The position numbers and the translations under genes are program-made. 64,000 nucleotides of DNA, taken from Macrostomum hystrix (taxonomy: Eukaryota; Platyhelminthes; Macrostomidae). The notes under the pieces were generated by a model. That model was not told the DNA's origin, made no database searches, and saw only the letters and a list, made by a program, of their open reading frames with translations. Positions 46,683 through 57,654 of this stretch are shown here, piece by piece. The stretch is taken from NCBI GenBank assembly GCA_950097015.1, contig CATNEN010000024.1, positions 4,574,501-4,638,500 of the forward strand, given 5' to 3'. The stretch's first letter is position 1; each line of letters starts with the position of its first letter.

Positions 46683-49600
46683 CTAAAAGAGTTTAAATAT
46701 TTCGCTTTAAAAGTAGCTACTTGTGAGTAGAAAAAGCCGTGTTTTGGTCTCGGGAATGCGCACCATAGACAGAGACTAAGAGACTTTAGGATTCCAAAAT
46801 ACTATTTTGTGATCCATGCGGATGACATTTCCGGATCATGGAGGGATATTTGGGAATCGATGAGTGAGATTTGGGGATCAAGGAGGTTGAGTATTAAGGT
46901 GGAAGATTAGGGGATAAAAGGTCTAGATTTGGGGGTGAGTGGCAGAGCGGCTAACGCGTTTGCCTCTCGCACCAAAGTCCCTGAGCTCGATTCCACGGCG
47001 AGGCCACATTTATTTGGGGCGCAGCCGCGGAGAGAAGGCTTGGGGGCTTGTCGTGCAATTTACGACCTTGAGGGCCAACCTCCAAGGCACAGTGAGAGTG
47101 TACACTGCCTGACGATGAGAAAGTCAGGGCAGATGTACACACCTGTGTGATCGAGTGCCTGCGAACAGTATCTGTGTGCGTGTGTGCTCAGGAGTCAGCG
47201 AAATGGGCAGAATTGCCTCCTCGCTGGCTGCAGGTCTAGTGTCACCAAATGATGCATTATTGCCCGCAGCCCTCCTGCAAGTATTATTATTGTTATTATT
47301 ATTATTTTATTTTATTTATTAGGGCCTAAAATTGTGGGATTTAGAATACATAATTTAGAATCATATATTAGCTATTTTAGATCAAGGACTCAAGTTTTAC
47401 TCAATGATTGCTAATTAGGGATTCGAGAAGGGAAATCATGTGAGCAACTCCTTCACAATATCCCGACGCTCACGCTGTTGAACTCAACGGCACTCGACTG
47501 CGAAGCCGTCTCGCTCTTGGACTCCTCGGAAGCTTCTTGCTGAACAGTTCCAGTGGAACTCTCCCTGCAATTCTCAGCCCAACCATCAGGCCAGCTCAGC
47601 TCAGGATTCAGGCGGCGCAGTTCAGTCAGCAGGCAGCGCAGCTTCTCGACCTCCGCTTTAGTCGCTGCCAACTCGTCGCCTACCCGGCGCTGAAGCCGAC
47701 GCGCCGCTGAAGTCAGAAGCTGGGCATCGTTGGCAGCATCCGTCAGACGACGATTTTCATCAAGCAGTCGCTGGCGACCCTCCATAGCCTCGGCGCAGTC
47801 CTGAAGGCGATCGTCCAGCATGGCTGCTCGCTCCGCTTCGAATCTTAGCTGGTCGGTGAGGCCGGCGACTCGATCCCGCGACCTCTGCTCGGCCAGTTTG
47901 GCGACCTTGTCGGATTGGATGCAAGTCGATATTGGTTATAATCGCATAAGGAAATGCACATATTCATTTTTTGTCCTCAGCTAAATACCTCCACGTCTTT
48001 TTCGGCAGCCTGTTGTCGGCCCAGTGACTGGCAAAGCTCAAAGTCTTTCTCGCGAATAGTTTGTCTGTTGAAAATAAATTTGCGTAATAAATAATTAGAC
48101 TTACAATGATTTTGCTAAGGACTAGTAGGAGTCGAAGGACGGGAACCTAAGTTTCTTAGAATATGTTTAGAAGGCTGGCTTTTGCAGAACAAATACACTT
48201 CGGGATTTTTTACTCACAAAAAATCACGATCGCTTTTTATTAGAACCAGATCCAAAGCTGTTCTTTTTATTTAACTTACCTAACATTTTGTTCCAACAAA
48301 TTCTACAAAGTTGTATTCATGGAAACCTGATCGTCATGCCATTTTCTGATAGTATGCCTCCCAAAAGCCTTCTAAACATTTGTTTTCTAAGAAACTTACT
48401 AGACGAACTCTCAGTAGACCTCGTGTTTTCGCATTTTCAAAAAATTGTTTGTTAAATTGATTTCAGCGTCACTCACTCCAACTGATTGACTTTCCCCTTC
48501 AGTGTCTTAACCTCAGCTTCGAGGTCGTCAATCTTGTGGCCTGAAATCCAGTTTTAACAAACAGAGAGTGCTGATAAAACAACAAAGAATCTCGTAATAA
48601 TAGCCATGAGAATCCTAGTGTCATGAGAATGCTAGTGTCATGAGAATCCTAGTGTCATGAGGATCCTAGTGACATGAGAATCCTAGTGTCATGAGAATCC
48701 TAGTGTCATGAGAATCCTAGTGCCATGAGAATCCTAGTGTCATGAGAATCCTAGTGTCATGAGAATCCTAGTGTCATGAGAATCCTAGTGCCATGAGAAT
48801 CCTAGTGTCATGAGAATCCTAGTGTCATGAGAATCCTAGTGCCATGAGAATCCTAGTGTCATGAGAATCCTAGTGTCATGGGAATCCTAGTGTCATGAGG
48901 ATCCTAGTGTCATGAGAATCCTAGTGTCATGAGAATCCTAGTGTCATGAGAATCCTAGTGTCATGGGAATCCTAGTGTCATGAGAATCCTAGTGTCATGA
49001 GAATCCTAGTGTTATGGGAATCCTAGTGTCATGAGAATCCTAGTGTCATGGGAATCCTAGTGCCATGAGAATCCTAGTGTCATGAGAATACTAGTGTCAT
49101 GGGAATCCTAGTGTCATGAGAATCCTAGTGTCATGAGAATCCAAGTGTCATGGGAATACTAGTGTCATGAGGATCCTAGTGTCATGAGAATCCTAGTGTC
49201 ATGAGAATCCTAGTGTCATGAGAATCCTAGTTTCATGAGAATCCTAGTGTCATGGGAATCCTAGTGTCATGAGAATCCAAGTGTCATGAGAATCCTAGTG
49301 TCTTGAGAATCCTAGTTTCATGAGAATCCTAGTGTCATGGGAATCCTAGTGTCATGAGAATCCTAGTGTCATGAGGATCCTAGTGTCATGAGGATCCTAG
49401 TGTCATGGGAATCCTAGTGTCATGAGAATCCCAGTGTGAGATCTTACTAGTCATGAGAATCCTAGTGTCATGAGAATCCTAGTGTCATGAGAATCCTAGT
49501 TTCATGAGAATCCTAGTGTCATGGGAATCCTAGTGTCATGAGAATCCTAGTGTCATGAGGATCCTAGTGTCATGAGGATCCTAGTGTCATGAGAATCCCA

Positions 49601-50554
49601 GTGTGAGATCTTACTAGTCATGAGAATCCTAGTGTCATGAGAATCCTAGTGTCATGAGAATCCTAGTGTCATGAGAATCCTAGTGTCATGAGAATCCTAG
49701 TGTCATGGGAATCCTAGTGTCATGAGAATCCTAGTGTCATGGGAATCCTAGTGTCATGAGAATCCTAGTGTCATGAGAATCCCAGTGTGAGATCTTACTA
49801 GTCATGAGAATCCTATTATGAGATCCCACAAGTCATGAGAATCCTAGTGTGAGATCCCACAAGTCATGAGAATCCTAGTGTGAGATCCCACAAGTCATGA
49901 GAATCCTAGTGTGAGATCCCACAAGTCATGAGAATCCTAGTGTGAGATCCCGCAAGTCATGAGAATCCTAGTGTGAGATGTCACATGTCATGAGAATCCT
50001 AGTGTGAGATCCCACAAGTCATGAGAATCCTAGTTTGAGATCCCACAAGTCATGAGAATCCTAGTGTGAGATCCCACAAGTCATGAGAATCCTAGTGTGA
50101 GATCCCACAAGTCATGAGAATCCTAGTGTGAGATCCCACAAGTCATGAGAATCCTAGTGTGAGATGTCACATGTCATGAGAATCCTAGTGTGAGATCCCA
50201 CAAGTCATGAGAATCCTAGTGTGAGATGTCACATGTCATGAGAATCCTAGTGTGAGATCCCACAAGTCATGAGAATCCTAGTGTGAGATGTCACATGTCA
50301 TGAGAATCCTAGTGTGAGATCCCACAAGTCATGAGAATCCGGGCCTCACCTTTCTCCTCCAGAGTTCTCATCTGTTTTGCTCTGCGCCTTAGCTCCGCCT
50401 CCTTCTCTTTCAATAAATCCTCCTTGTTACTCAGCTCCTGTCTCAGCTTGTCGTGACTGTGCTCAAGTCGCACTAGTTGAGCAGTCTTCTCGGCTAGCTC
50501 AGGCATCAGGTCTTCGTTGTCCATGCGTTTATGGCAGTGCAATGAAAGTGTTTG
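46233..50554 (-). CDS. coiled-coil protein with possible CAP-Gly-like C-terminal region (partial gene)
   Basis: Five minus-strand exons join in phase: 50554-50350, 48540-48477, 48064-47989, 47905-47474 and 46682-46233, phases 1, 2, 0 and 0. Donors are GTGAGG, GTGAGT, GTATTT, GTGAGC and GTGAGT. The product of more than 300 residues is dominated by heptad-like charged helix, for example LEHSHDKLRQELSNKEDLL and QRLLDENRRLTDAAND, then a Ser-rich linker. A segment GDRVTLRLEQQ...GIIKYIGQP...LRFGVKLL follows, which resembles the start of a CAP-Gly (microtubule plus-end binding) domain. A scaffolding or cytoskeletal role would fit but is inference, and I do not recognise the family. The gene continues downstream past the last donor. 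A start at MDNEDLMPE in the first exon is possible; a further upstream exon candidate is at 53330-53390. The introns hold large minisatellites and a SINE. Confidence 0.72.
46930..47322 (+). mobile_element. full-length tRNA-derived SINE with (ATT)n tail
   Basis: The head GTGAGTGGCAGAGCGGCTAA contains a good A box (TGGCAGAGCGG), with a B-box match at AGCTCGATTCC. The body is shared with 6737 and 16405, and the tail is ATT-rich (47283-47322). It lies in the intron between the 47474 and 46682 exons of the coiled-coil gene, in the opposite orientation. No clear target-site duplication was found. It is a SINE rather than a tRNA gene. Confidence 0.82.
47474..47905 (-). CDS. coiled-coil gene exon (main coiled coil)
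   Basis: A 432-nt, phase-0 exon, acceptor ATCCGACAAG, donor GTGAGC. It encodes a long heptad-patterned helix (VAKLAEQRSRDRVAGLTDQL..., then ENRRLTDAAND, LQRRVGDELAATKAEVEKL) and a polar tail with WPDGWAENCRE. No enzymatic domain is present. Confidence 0.75.
48602..50338. repeat. 17-bp and 31-bp minisatellite filling an intron
   Basis: The left part (48602-49800) is a 17-bp unit, TGTCATGAGAATCCTAG, with AGGATCC, GGGAATCC and GCCATGAG variants. From about 49434 a longer unit appears (GTGAGATCTTACTAGTCATG). From 49840 a 31-bp unit combining GTGAGATCCCACAAGTCATG with AGAATCCTA takes over. On the minus strand the array begins about ten bases after the donor of the exon at 50350 and ends about 60 bp before the next exon, so it is almost the whole intron. 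Confidence 0.96.
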
Positions 50555-50934
50555 CTAAAACAGAAACCAGATCTCTACTGCCATAGGCAAAACCAACTGT
50601 GTGCAACTAACGGAACGCCTGCTTTGCCAGCCTCCTTAACTGTTTGTTTCTACACGTTGGAGTTATTTCACTTTGCGTCTGCTTGAAGCGATAATTTAAA
50701 TTATATATATCTCTCGCTGTCTATATCTTCTCATTGTAAGCTTTACATTCCTTACATTCTCTGGTCCGTGGAGTGTTAAAATATTAGAGTGGCCTTCGTC
50801 GAGGGTGGGGTGGAGACAGAGTAAGCAAACTGAAAAAAGAAAGAAAATAACTTTGCACACTGCATACAGCAATGCAAAATATTTTATAGTAGCTCGTGAA
50901 GCAGTTATCTACAAAATAAAGATAATTTTCTAGG
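50555..50934 (-). other. intronic DNA between exon and array
   Basis: A short unique segment between the acceptor of the exon at 50554 and the 20-bp array. Nothing else is seen. Confidence 0.5.
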
Positions 50935-53322
50935 ATGGATATTCGGAATCAAGTAGTTAGATTCGGGATCAAGTAGTTAGATTGGGATCAAGTAGTTAGA
51001 TTTGGGATCAAGTAGTTAGATTTGGGATCAAGTAGTTGGATTCGTGTTCAAGTAGTTAGATTTGGGATCAAGTAGTTAGATTTGGGATCAAGTAGTTCGA
51101 TTTAGGATCAAGTAGTTAGATTTGGGATCAAGTAGTTAGATTTGGGATCAAGTAGTTAGATTTGGGATCAAGTAGTTAGATTTGGGATCAAGTAGTTAGA
51201 TTCGTGTTCAAGTAGTTAGATTTGGGATCAAGTAGTTAGATTTGGGATCAAGTAGTTAGATTTGGGATCAAGTAGTTAGATTTGGGATCAAGTAGTTGGA
51301 TTCGTGTTCAAGTAGTTAGATTTGGGATCAAGTAGTTAGATTTGGGATCAAGTAGTTCGATTTAGGATCAAGTAGTTAGATTTGGGATCAAGTAGTTAGA
51401 TTTGGGATCAAGTAGTTAGATTTGGGATCAAGTAGTTAGATTTGGGATCAAGTAGTTAGATTTGGGATCAAGTAGTTAGATTTGGGATCAAGTAGTTAGA
51501 TTTGGGATCAAGTCGTTAGATTTGGGATCAAGTAGTTAGATTTGGGATCAAGTAGTTGGATTCGTGTTTAAGTAGTTAGATTTGGGATCAAGTAGTTAGA
51601 TTTGGGATCAAGTAGTTAGATTTGGGATCAAGTAGTTGGATTCGGGATCAAGTAGTTGGATTCGTGTTCAAGTAGTTAGATTTGGGATCAAGTAGTTAGA
51701 TTTGGGATCAAGTATTTAGATTTGGGATCAAGTAGTTGGATTTGGGATCAAGTAGTTGGATTCGTGTTCAAGTAGTTAGATTTGGGATCAAGTAGTTAGA
51801 TTTGGGATCAAGTATTTAGATTCGGGATCAAGTAGTTAGATTTGGGATCAAGTAGTTAGATTTGGGATCAAGTAGTTAGATTTGGGATCAAGTAGTTAGA
51901 TTTGGGATCAAGTAGTTAGAGTCGGGATCAAGTAGTTGGATTTGGGATCAAGTAGTTGGATTTGGGATCAAGTAGTTGGATTTGGGATCAAGTAGTTGGA
52001 TTCGGGATCAAGTAGTTGGATTTGGGATCAAGTAGTTGGATTTGGGATCAAGTAGTTGGATTCGGGATCAAGTAGTTAGATTTGGGATCAAGTAGTTAGA
52101 TTTGGGATCAAGTAGTTGGATTTGGGATCAAGTAGTTAGATTTGGGATCAAGTAGTTAGATTCGGGATCAAGTAGTTAGATTTGGGATCAAGTAGTTAGA
52201 TTCGGGATCAAGTAGTTAGATTTGGGATCAAGTAGTTGGATTTAGGATCAAGTAGTTAGATTTGGGATCAAGTAGTTAGATTTGGGATCAATTAGTTAGA
52301 TTTGGGATCAAGTAGTTAGATTTGGGATCAAGTAGTTAGATTTGGGATCAAGTAGTTAGATTTGGGATCAAGTAGTTAGATTTGGGATCAAGTCGTTAGA
52401 TTTGGGATCAAGTAGTTAGATTTGGGATCAAGTAGTTGGATTCGTGTTTAAGTAGTTAGATTTGGGATCAAGTAGTTAGATTGGGATCAAGTAGTTAGAT
52501 TTGGGATCAAGTAGTTAGATTTGGGATCAAGTAGTTGGATTCGTGTTCAAGTAGTTAGATTTGGGATCAAGTAGTTAGATTTGGGATCAAGTATTTAGAT
52601 TTGGGATCAAGTAGTTGGATTTGGGATCAAGTAGTTGGATTCGTGTTCAAGTAGTTAGATTTGGGATCAAGTAGTTAGATTTGGGATCAAGTATTTAGAT
52701 TCGGGATCAAGTAGTTAGATTTGGGATCAAGTAGTTAGATTTGGGATCAAGTAGTTAGATTTGGGATCAAGTAGTTAGATTTGGGATCAAGTAGTTAGAG
52801 TCGGGATCAAGTAGTTGGATTTGGGATCAAGTAGTTGGATTTGGGATCAAGTAGTTGGATTTGGGATCAAGTAGTTGGATTCGGGATCAAGTAGTTGGAT
52901 TTGGGATCAAGTAGTTGGATTTGGGATCAAGTAGTTGGATTCGGGATCAAGTAGTTAGATTTGGGATCAAGTAGTTAGATTTGGGATCAAGTAGTTGGAT
53001 TTGGGATCAAGTAGTTAGATTTGGGATCAAGTAGTTAGATTCGGGATCAAGTAGTTAGATTTGGGATCAAGTAGTTAGATTCGGGATCAAGTAGTTAGAT
53101 TTGGGATCAAGTAGTTGGATTTGGGATCAAGTAGTTAGATTTGGGATCAAGTAGTTAGATTTGGGATCAAGTAGTTAGATTTGGGATCAAGTAGTTGGAT
53201 TTGGGATCAAGTAGTTCGATTCGGGATCAAGTAGTTGGATTTGAGATCAAGTAGTTAGATTTGGGATCAAGTAGTTAGATTTGGGATCAAGTAGTCAGAT
53301 TGGGATCAAGTAGTTAGATTTT
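50935..53322. repeat. 20-bp minisatellite (TTTGGGATCAAGTAGTTAGA), about 119 copies
   Basis: Nearly every unit is exactly 20 bp. Marker variants (AGTCGTTAGA, TTCGTGTTTA, AGTATTTAGA, GAGTCGGG, TTTAGG) recur at a distance of 879-880 bp, showing that 51361-52240 is duplicated as 52241-53120. On the minus strand the array begins within about ten bases of the donor of the candidate exon at 53330. Confidence 0.97.
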
Positions 53323-53329
53323 GACTCAC

Positions 53330-53390
53330 CTGTTCTCATCTGATCCTGGCAGTTTTCAGTTCGGCTTCAAGTTCCGCTAAGCGATCCTGT
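53330..53390 (-). pseudogene. candidate upstream exon of the coiled-coil gene, in-frame stop
   Basis: A 61-nt block, acceptor AAATATATAG, donor GTGAGT, that ends in phase 0 and so fits the exon at 50554. It reads QDRLAELEAELKTARIR, a typical coiled coil, but then TGA two codons before the donor. Either it is a damaged exon, or a sequencing error or isoform limits it, or translation starts at MDNEDLMPE in the next exon. Confidence 0.45.
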
Positions 53391-53981
53391 CTATATATTT
53401 TAAAGTTGTTATCTCTATTAGAGAAATTTTGCTTATGGTCTACTTATAGTAGAGTAGTCAGTTTTTATTCAGGCTAAGCATCGGCCTTATAAGAATTAGA
53501 TTTTTAAGCTCTGAACTTGCACACTAAGCCCCCCTTGGGGGGCACTACTGTTGAGACAAAAATATTGTGTAATGCAGAAAGACAAAACACACCTGAAAGT
53601 AAACAAAAACGAAAACTCATTTCGTCCGTATTAATTTCAGTGATTGCGAATATACGTGATTGCGATTCAACGAGAATTTGAATCCTCACTAAATACAGAA
53701 ATAGTCGGAGCTTGAATACATTCTGAGACATCCGGTCTGTACACCAGGAGCACCATTGGGGCAGATTTACAAAAGTCACTTTCGTTTGATACTACTCAGC
53801 TTAGTGCTACTAAAGTACATGCGAATACTATCCCCTCAGCAGAGCAGTAGAGAACCAATGTGATGTGGACTTACAACTCGTACTAACTGCGATTACTTTT
53901 TGTTGTGCTCGTGTGAAGTGTCTAGGGGTAAAACCTCCTATCACATTACTGTAGTAAAGAGAGCCCGCAAGCCAGCGGCCT
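53391..53981. other. unique DNA, 5' flank of the recombinase fragment
   Basis: No intact frame. From about 53880 the sequence probably contains decayed coding sequence of the recombinase, as frames are broken by stops just upstream of 53982. Confidence 0.45.
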
Positions 53982-54344
53982 ATGCTGCATGCTGCATGGT
54001 ATACCAAGCGTCCACTTGGTAAGAACACCCTGTCGACCATGGTGAAACGTCTGTGTGAGGAGTCCGGCATTCAGGCTAACAAACGCAATCACAGCCTGCG
54101 AGCGTCTTGTGCCACGAGACTGTACCGCACTGGAGTCGATGAGCAACTTATCATGGAGACCACTGGTCACAGAAGCATCGTCGGCGTGAGTCAGTACAAA
54201 CGAACAAGTGATATACAACTTCAGGACTGCTCCGCAGTGATCGACGGTCGGCAGGTGCGGCGAGCAGCTCAAGAACAATCCGGCAGTGGAGAAGTCTCAA
54301 TTCAATTTCATCTGACGAACTGCAGTGTGGTGATCAATAATTAG
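53982..54344 (+). CDS. Crypton-like tyrosine recombinase, C-terminal fragment
   Basis: 120 codons of an open frame. It shows the catalytic half of a eukaryotic tyrosine recombinase: NHSLRASCATRLY (H-x-x-R motif), then ETTGHRSIVGVSQYKRTS with the GHR box and the terminal tyrosine nucleophile. The preceding PLGKNTLSTMVKRLCEESGI matches the usual lead-in of Crypton and KIAA1958-like proteins. Such enzymes cut and join DNA through a 3'-phosphotyrosine link. The N-terminal half, including the first catalytic arginine, is missing or broken by stops upstream, so it is a relic and not a working element. No terminal repeats are defined. The catalytic motifs retained look intact. Confidence 0.78.
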   Translation: MLHAAWYTKRPLGKNTLSTMVKRLCEESGIQANKRNHSLRASCATRLYRTGVDEQLIMETTGHRSIVGVSQYKRTSDIQLQDCSAVIDGRQVRRAAQEQSGSGEVSIQFHLTNCSVVINN

Positions 54345-54775
54345 GCAGAAAAAATGATTTCAGCTACTCCATATAGTTGTTTCTCACAGTTGACATACCC
54401 TTTGCTATTTCGTTTTTCTAATATGTGTACTTTTGTCTGGTATAGCGTCAGCTAAAATTCCGAGCACTATTTCAGTGCCATAGACGTTAAACACGAAATA
54501 TAAAGCCCGCAGCTTCATAGAACGCTTGCAGTTGTGAGCACTGTGAGGCTCCACCATACTCTATCTTCTACATAGAGTATCCTAGGATTCCTTTCGGCTC
54601 TCGGGCATTAAAAAATAGTGCCCGGAAAACGTGCTTTATCTTCTACATCTTCTACATATAACGAAGCAAACGAATGAGAAGCACGAGCAAGGTTGACGAC
54701 AAGGTCACACCTGCCTACGAATTATTCATACGAATACAACTGCTCGTCTTTCTCCCTGCCTTCCAACACATCACA
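54345..54775. other. unique DNA, 3' flank of the recombinase fragment
   Basis: Possibly the remainder of the Crypton-like element. No second gene or terminal repeat is seen. Confidence 0.4.
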
Positions 54776-55550
54776 ATGTCCCCTCAGCAGCAGAGAACTA
54801 ATGTCCCCTCAGCAGCAGAGAACCAATGTCCCCTCAGCAGCAGAGAACTAATGTCCCCTCAGCAGCAGAGAACCAATGTCCCCTCAGCAGCAGAGAACCA
54901 ATGTCCCCTCAGCAGCAGAGAACCAATGTCCCCTCAGCAGCAGAGAACCAATGTCCGCTCAGCAGCAGAGAACCAATGTCCCCTCAGCAGCAGAGAACCA
55001 ATGTCCCCTCAGCAGCAGAGAACCAATGTCCCCTCAGCAGCAGAGAACCAATGTCCCCTCAGCAGCAGAGAACCAATGTCCCCTCAGCAGCAGAGAACCA
55101 ATGTCCCCTCAGCAGCAGAGAACCAATGTCCCCTCAGCAGCAGAGAACCAATGTCCCCTCAGCAGCAGAGAACCAATGTCCCCTCAGCAGCAGAGAACCA
55201 ATGTCCCTTCAGCAGCAGAGAACCAATGTCCCCTCAGCAGCAGAGAACCAATGTCCCCTCAGCAGCAGAGAACCAATGTCCCCTCAGCAGCAGAGAACCA
55301 ATGTCCCCTCAGCAGCAGAGAACCAATGTCCCCTCAGCAGCAGAGAACCAATGTCCCTTCAGCAGCAGAGAACCAATGTCCCCTCAGCAGCAGAGAACCA
55401 ATGTCCCCTCAGCAGCAGAGAACCAATGTCCCCTCAGCAGCAGAGAACCAATGTCCCCTCAACAGCAGAGAACCAATGTCCCCTCAGCAGCAGAGAACCA
55501 ATGTTCCCTCAGCAGCAGAGAACTACTGTCCCCTCAGCAGCAGAGAACCA
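54776..55550. repeat. 25-bp minisatellite (CCCTCAGCAGCAGAGAACCA core)
   Basis: About 31 copies of a 25-bp unit, CCCTCAGCAGCAGAGAACCA plus ATGTC. It lacks stops in all three plus frames, so every frame reads through in a 25-residue period; this is not evidence of a protein. Confidence 0.97.
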
Positions 55551-56570
55551 GGCATGAACTATCGAGTGAAAAGCATGAATTATCAAGTGAAAAGTATGAA
55601 TCATCGAGTGAAAAGCATGAATCATCGAGTGAAAAGGATGAATTATCAAGTGAAAAGCATGAATCATCGAGTGAAAAGCATGAATTATCAAGTGAAAAGC
55701 ATGAATTATCGAGTGAAAAGCATGAATTATCAAGTTAAAAGCATGAATCATCGAGTGAAAAGCATGAATTATCAAGTGAAAAGCATGAATCATCAAGTGA
55801 AAAGCATGAATTATCGAGTGAAAAGCATGAATCATCGAGTGAAAAGCATGAATTATCAAGTGAAAAGCATGAATCATCGAGTGAAAAGCATGAATTATCG
55901 AGGTAGTAGCATGAATTATCGAGGTAGTAGCATGAATTATCGAGGTAGTTGCATGAATTATCGAGGTAGTAGCATGAATTATCGAGGTAGTAGCATGAAT
56001 TATCGAGGCAGTAGCATGAATTATCGAGGTAGTAGCATGAATTATCGAGGTAGTAGCATGAATTATCGAGGTAGTAGCATGAATTATCGAGGTAGTAGCA
56101 TGAATTATCGAGGTAGTAGCACGAATTATCGAGGTAGTAGCATGAATTATCGAGGTAGTTGCATGAATTATCGAGGTAGTAGCATGAATTATCGAGGTAG
56201 TAGCATGAATTATCGAGGCAGTAGCATGAATTATCGAGGTAGTAGCATGAATTATCGAGGTAGTAGCATGAATTATCGAGGTAGTAGCATGAATTATCGA
56301 GGTAGTAGCACGAATTATCGAGGTAGTAGCATGAATTATCGAGGTAGTAGCATGAATTATCGAGGTAGTAGCACGAATTATCGAGGTAGTAGCATGAATT
56401 ATCGAGGTAGTAGCATGAATTATCGAGGTAGTAGCACGAATTATTGAGGTAGTAGCACGAATTATCGAGGTAGTAGCACGAATTATCGAGGTAGTAGCAC
56501 GAATTATCGAGGTAGTAGCACGAATTATCGAGGTAGTAGCACGAATTATCGAGGTAGTAGCATATATTTT
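55551..56570. repeat. two 21-bp minisatellites sharing AGCATGAATTATCGAG
   Basis: From 55551 the unit is GTGAAAAGCATGAATTATCAA (21 bp, with TCATCGA variants). At 55900 it changes, without losing register, to a 21-bp unit of TAGTAGCATGAATTATCGAG plus G. The right end (56100-56560) is richer in the AGCACGAATT variant. Frames of more than 290 codons on both strands are artefacts. Confidence 0.96.
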
Positions 56571-56957
56571 CGAGGGGACGGAAAGGCTTTTGAGAAAGCA
56601 GCATTTTTTGAGGGGGTAGCAAAACTTATCCAGGGAAAGCGTGAATTGTCGAGGAGTAGCGAAATTTAAGAATGGGGTAGCATGATTCATTGAAGGCGTA
56701 GCATTTGAGGTGGTGCCGACTGAAAAGAAAGAGCTAGCTAATTTTGTTCTTTTTCATCAGTAATTAAAAGCTTTGAAACAATTCCTGTCGGAAATTCTCG
56801 CGGCTAAAAACCGACAATAGCGCATGCCCTGTTTGTTTGTCTTCTCCGACACGCGAGAGAAGTGAGAAGAGAGTGCTGAGTAGAGCTGGCACAAGTCCCA
56901 GACAGGTTTGCCAGTTTCCAAAAATATTTGCTTTAAGAATGAATGACTGGGTTGCTC
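56571..56957. other. unique DNA with decayed repeat copies
   Basis: Up to about 56710 there are decayed copies of the 21-bp unit (GGGGTAGC...). The rest is unique with no feature. Confidence 0.5.
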
Positions 56958-57590
56958 AGTCTCAGCCTACTCATGTAAACAGGCTCAGCCTACTCATGTA
57001 AACAGTCTCAGCCTACTCATGTAAACAGTCTCAGCCTACTCATGTAAACAGTCTCAGCCTACTCATGTAAACAGTCTCAGCCTACTCATGTAAACAGTCT
57101 CAGCCTACTCATGTAAACAGTCTCAGCCTACTCATGTAAACAGTCTCAGCCTACTCATGTAAACAGTCTCAGCCTACTCATGTAAACAGTCTCAGCCTAC
57201 TCATGTAAACAGTCTCAGCCTACTCATGTAAACAGTCTCAGCCTACTCATGTAAACAGTCTCAGCCTACTCATGTAAACAGTCTCAGCCTACTCATGTAA
57301 ACAGTCTCAGCCTACTCATGTAAACAGTCTCAGCCTACTCATGTAAACAGTCTCAGCCTACTCATGTAAACAGTCTCAGCCTACTCATGTAAACAGTCTC
57401 AGCCTACTCATGTATACATTCTCAGCCTACTCATGTAAACAGTCTCAGCCTACTCATGTAAACAGTCTCAGCCTACTCAATATGATTCACAGCCTACTTA
57501 AATAAAGAGCCTTAGCCTACTTAAGCAAAGTGTCTCAGCCTACTCAAATGTAATTCACTGCCAACGGAAACCAACAGTCCAAACCTACTC
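56958..57590. repeat. 23-bp minisatellite (GTCTCAGCCTACTCATGTAA)
   Basis: About 22 nearly identical copies of a 23-bp unit up to 57475, then decayed copies to about 57590. Each carries TCAGCCTACTCATG; high uniformity suggests recent expansion. Confidence 0.96.
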
Positions 57591-57654
57591 AATGGGCTGT
57601 GGAACCGAGCTCAGGGAACTTGGTGCAAGAGGCACTCTGCAACTCACCCCTGAT

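Noticed and set aside
46930-47005. Possible tRNA gene
   Set aside because: A and B boxes are present but the body and (ATT)n tail match other copies in the window, so it is a SINE head.
54674-56690. Frames of 243-523 codons on both strands (Gln/Ser and Ile/Thr repeats)
   Set aside because: They are reading frames of the 25-bp and 21-bp arrays, open on both strands at once.
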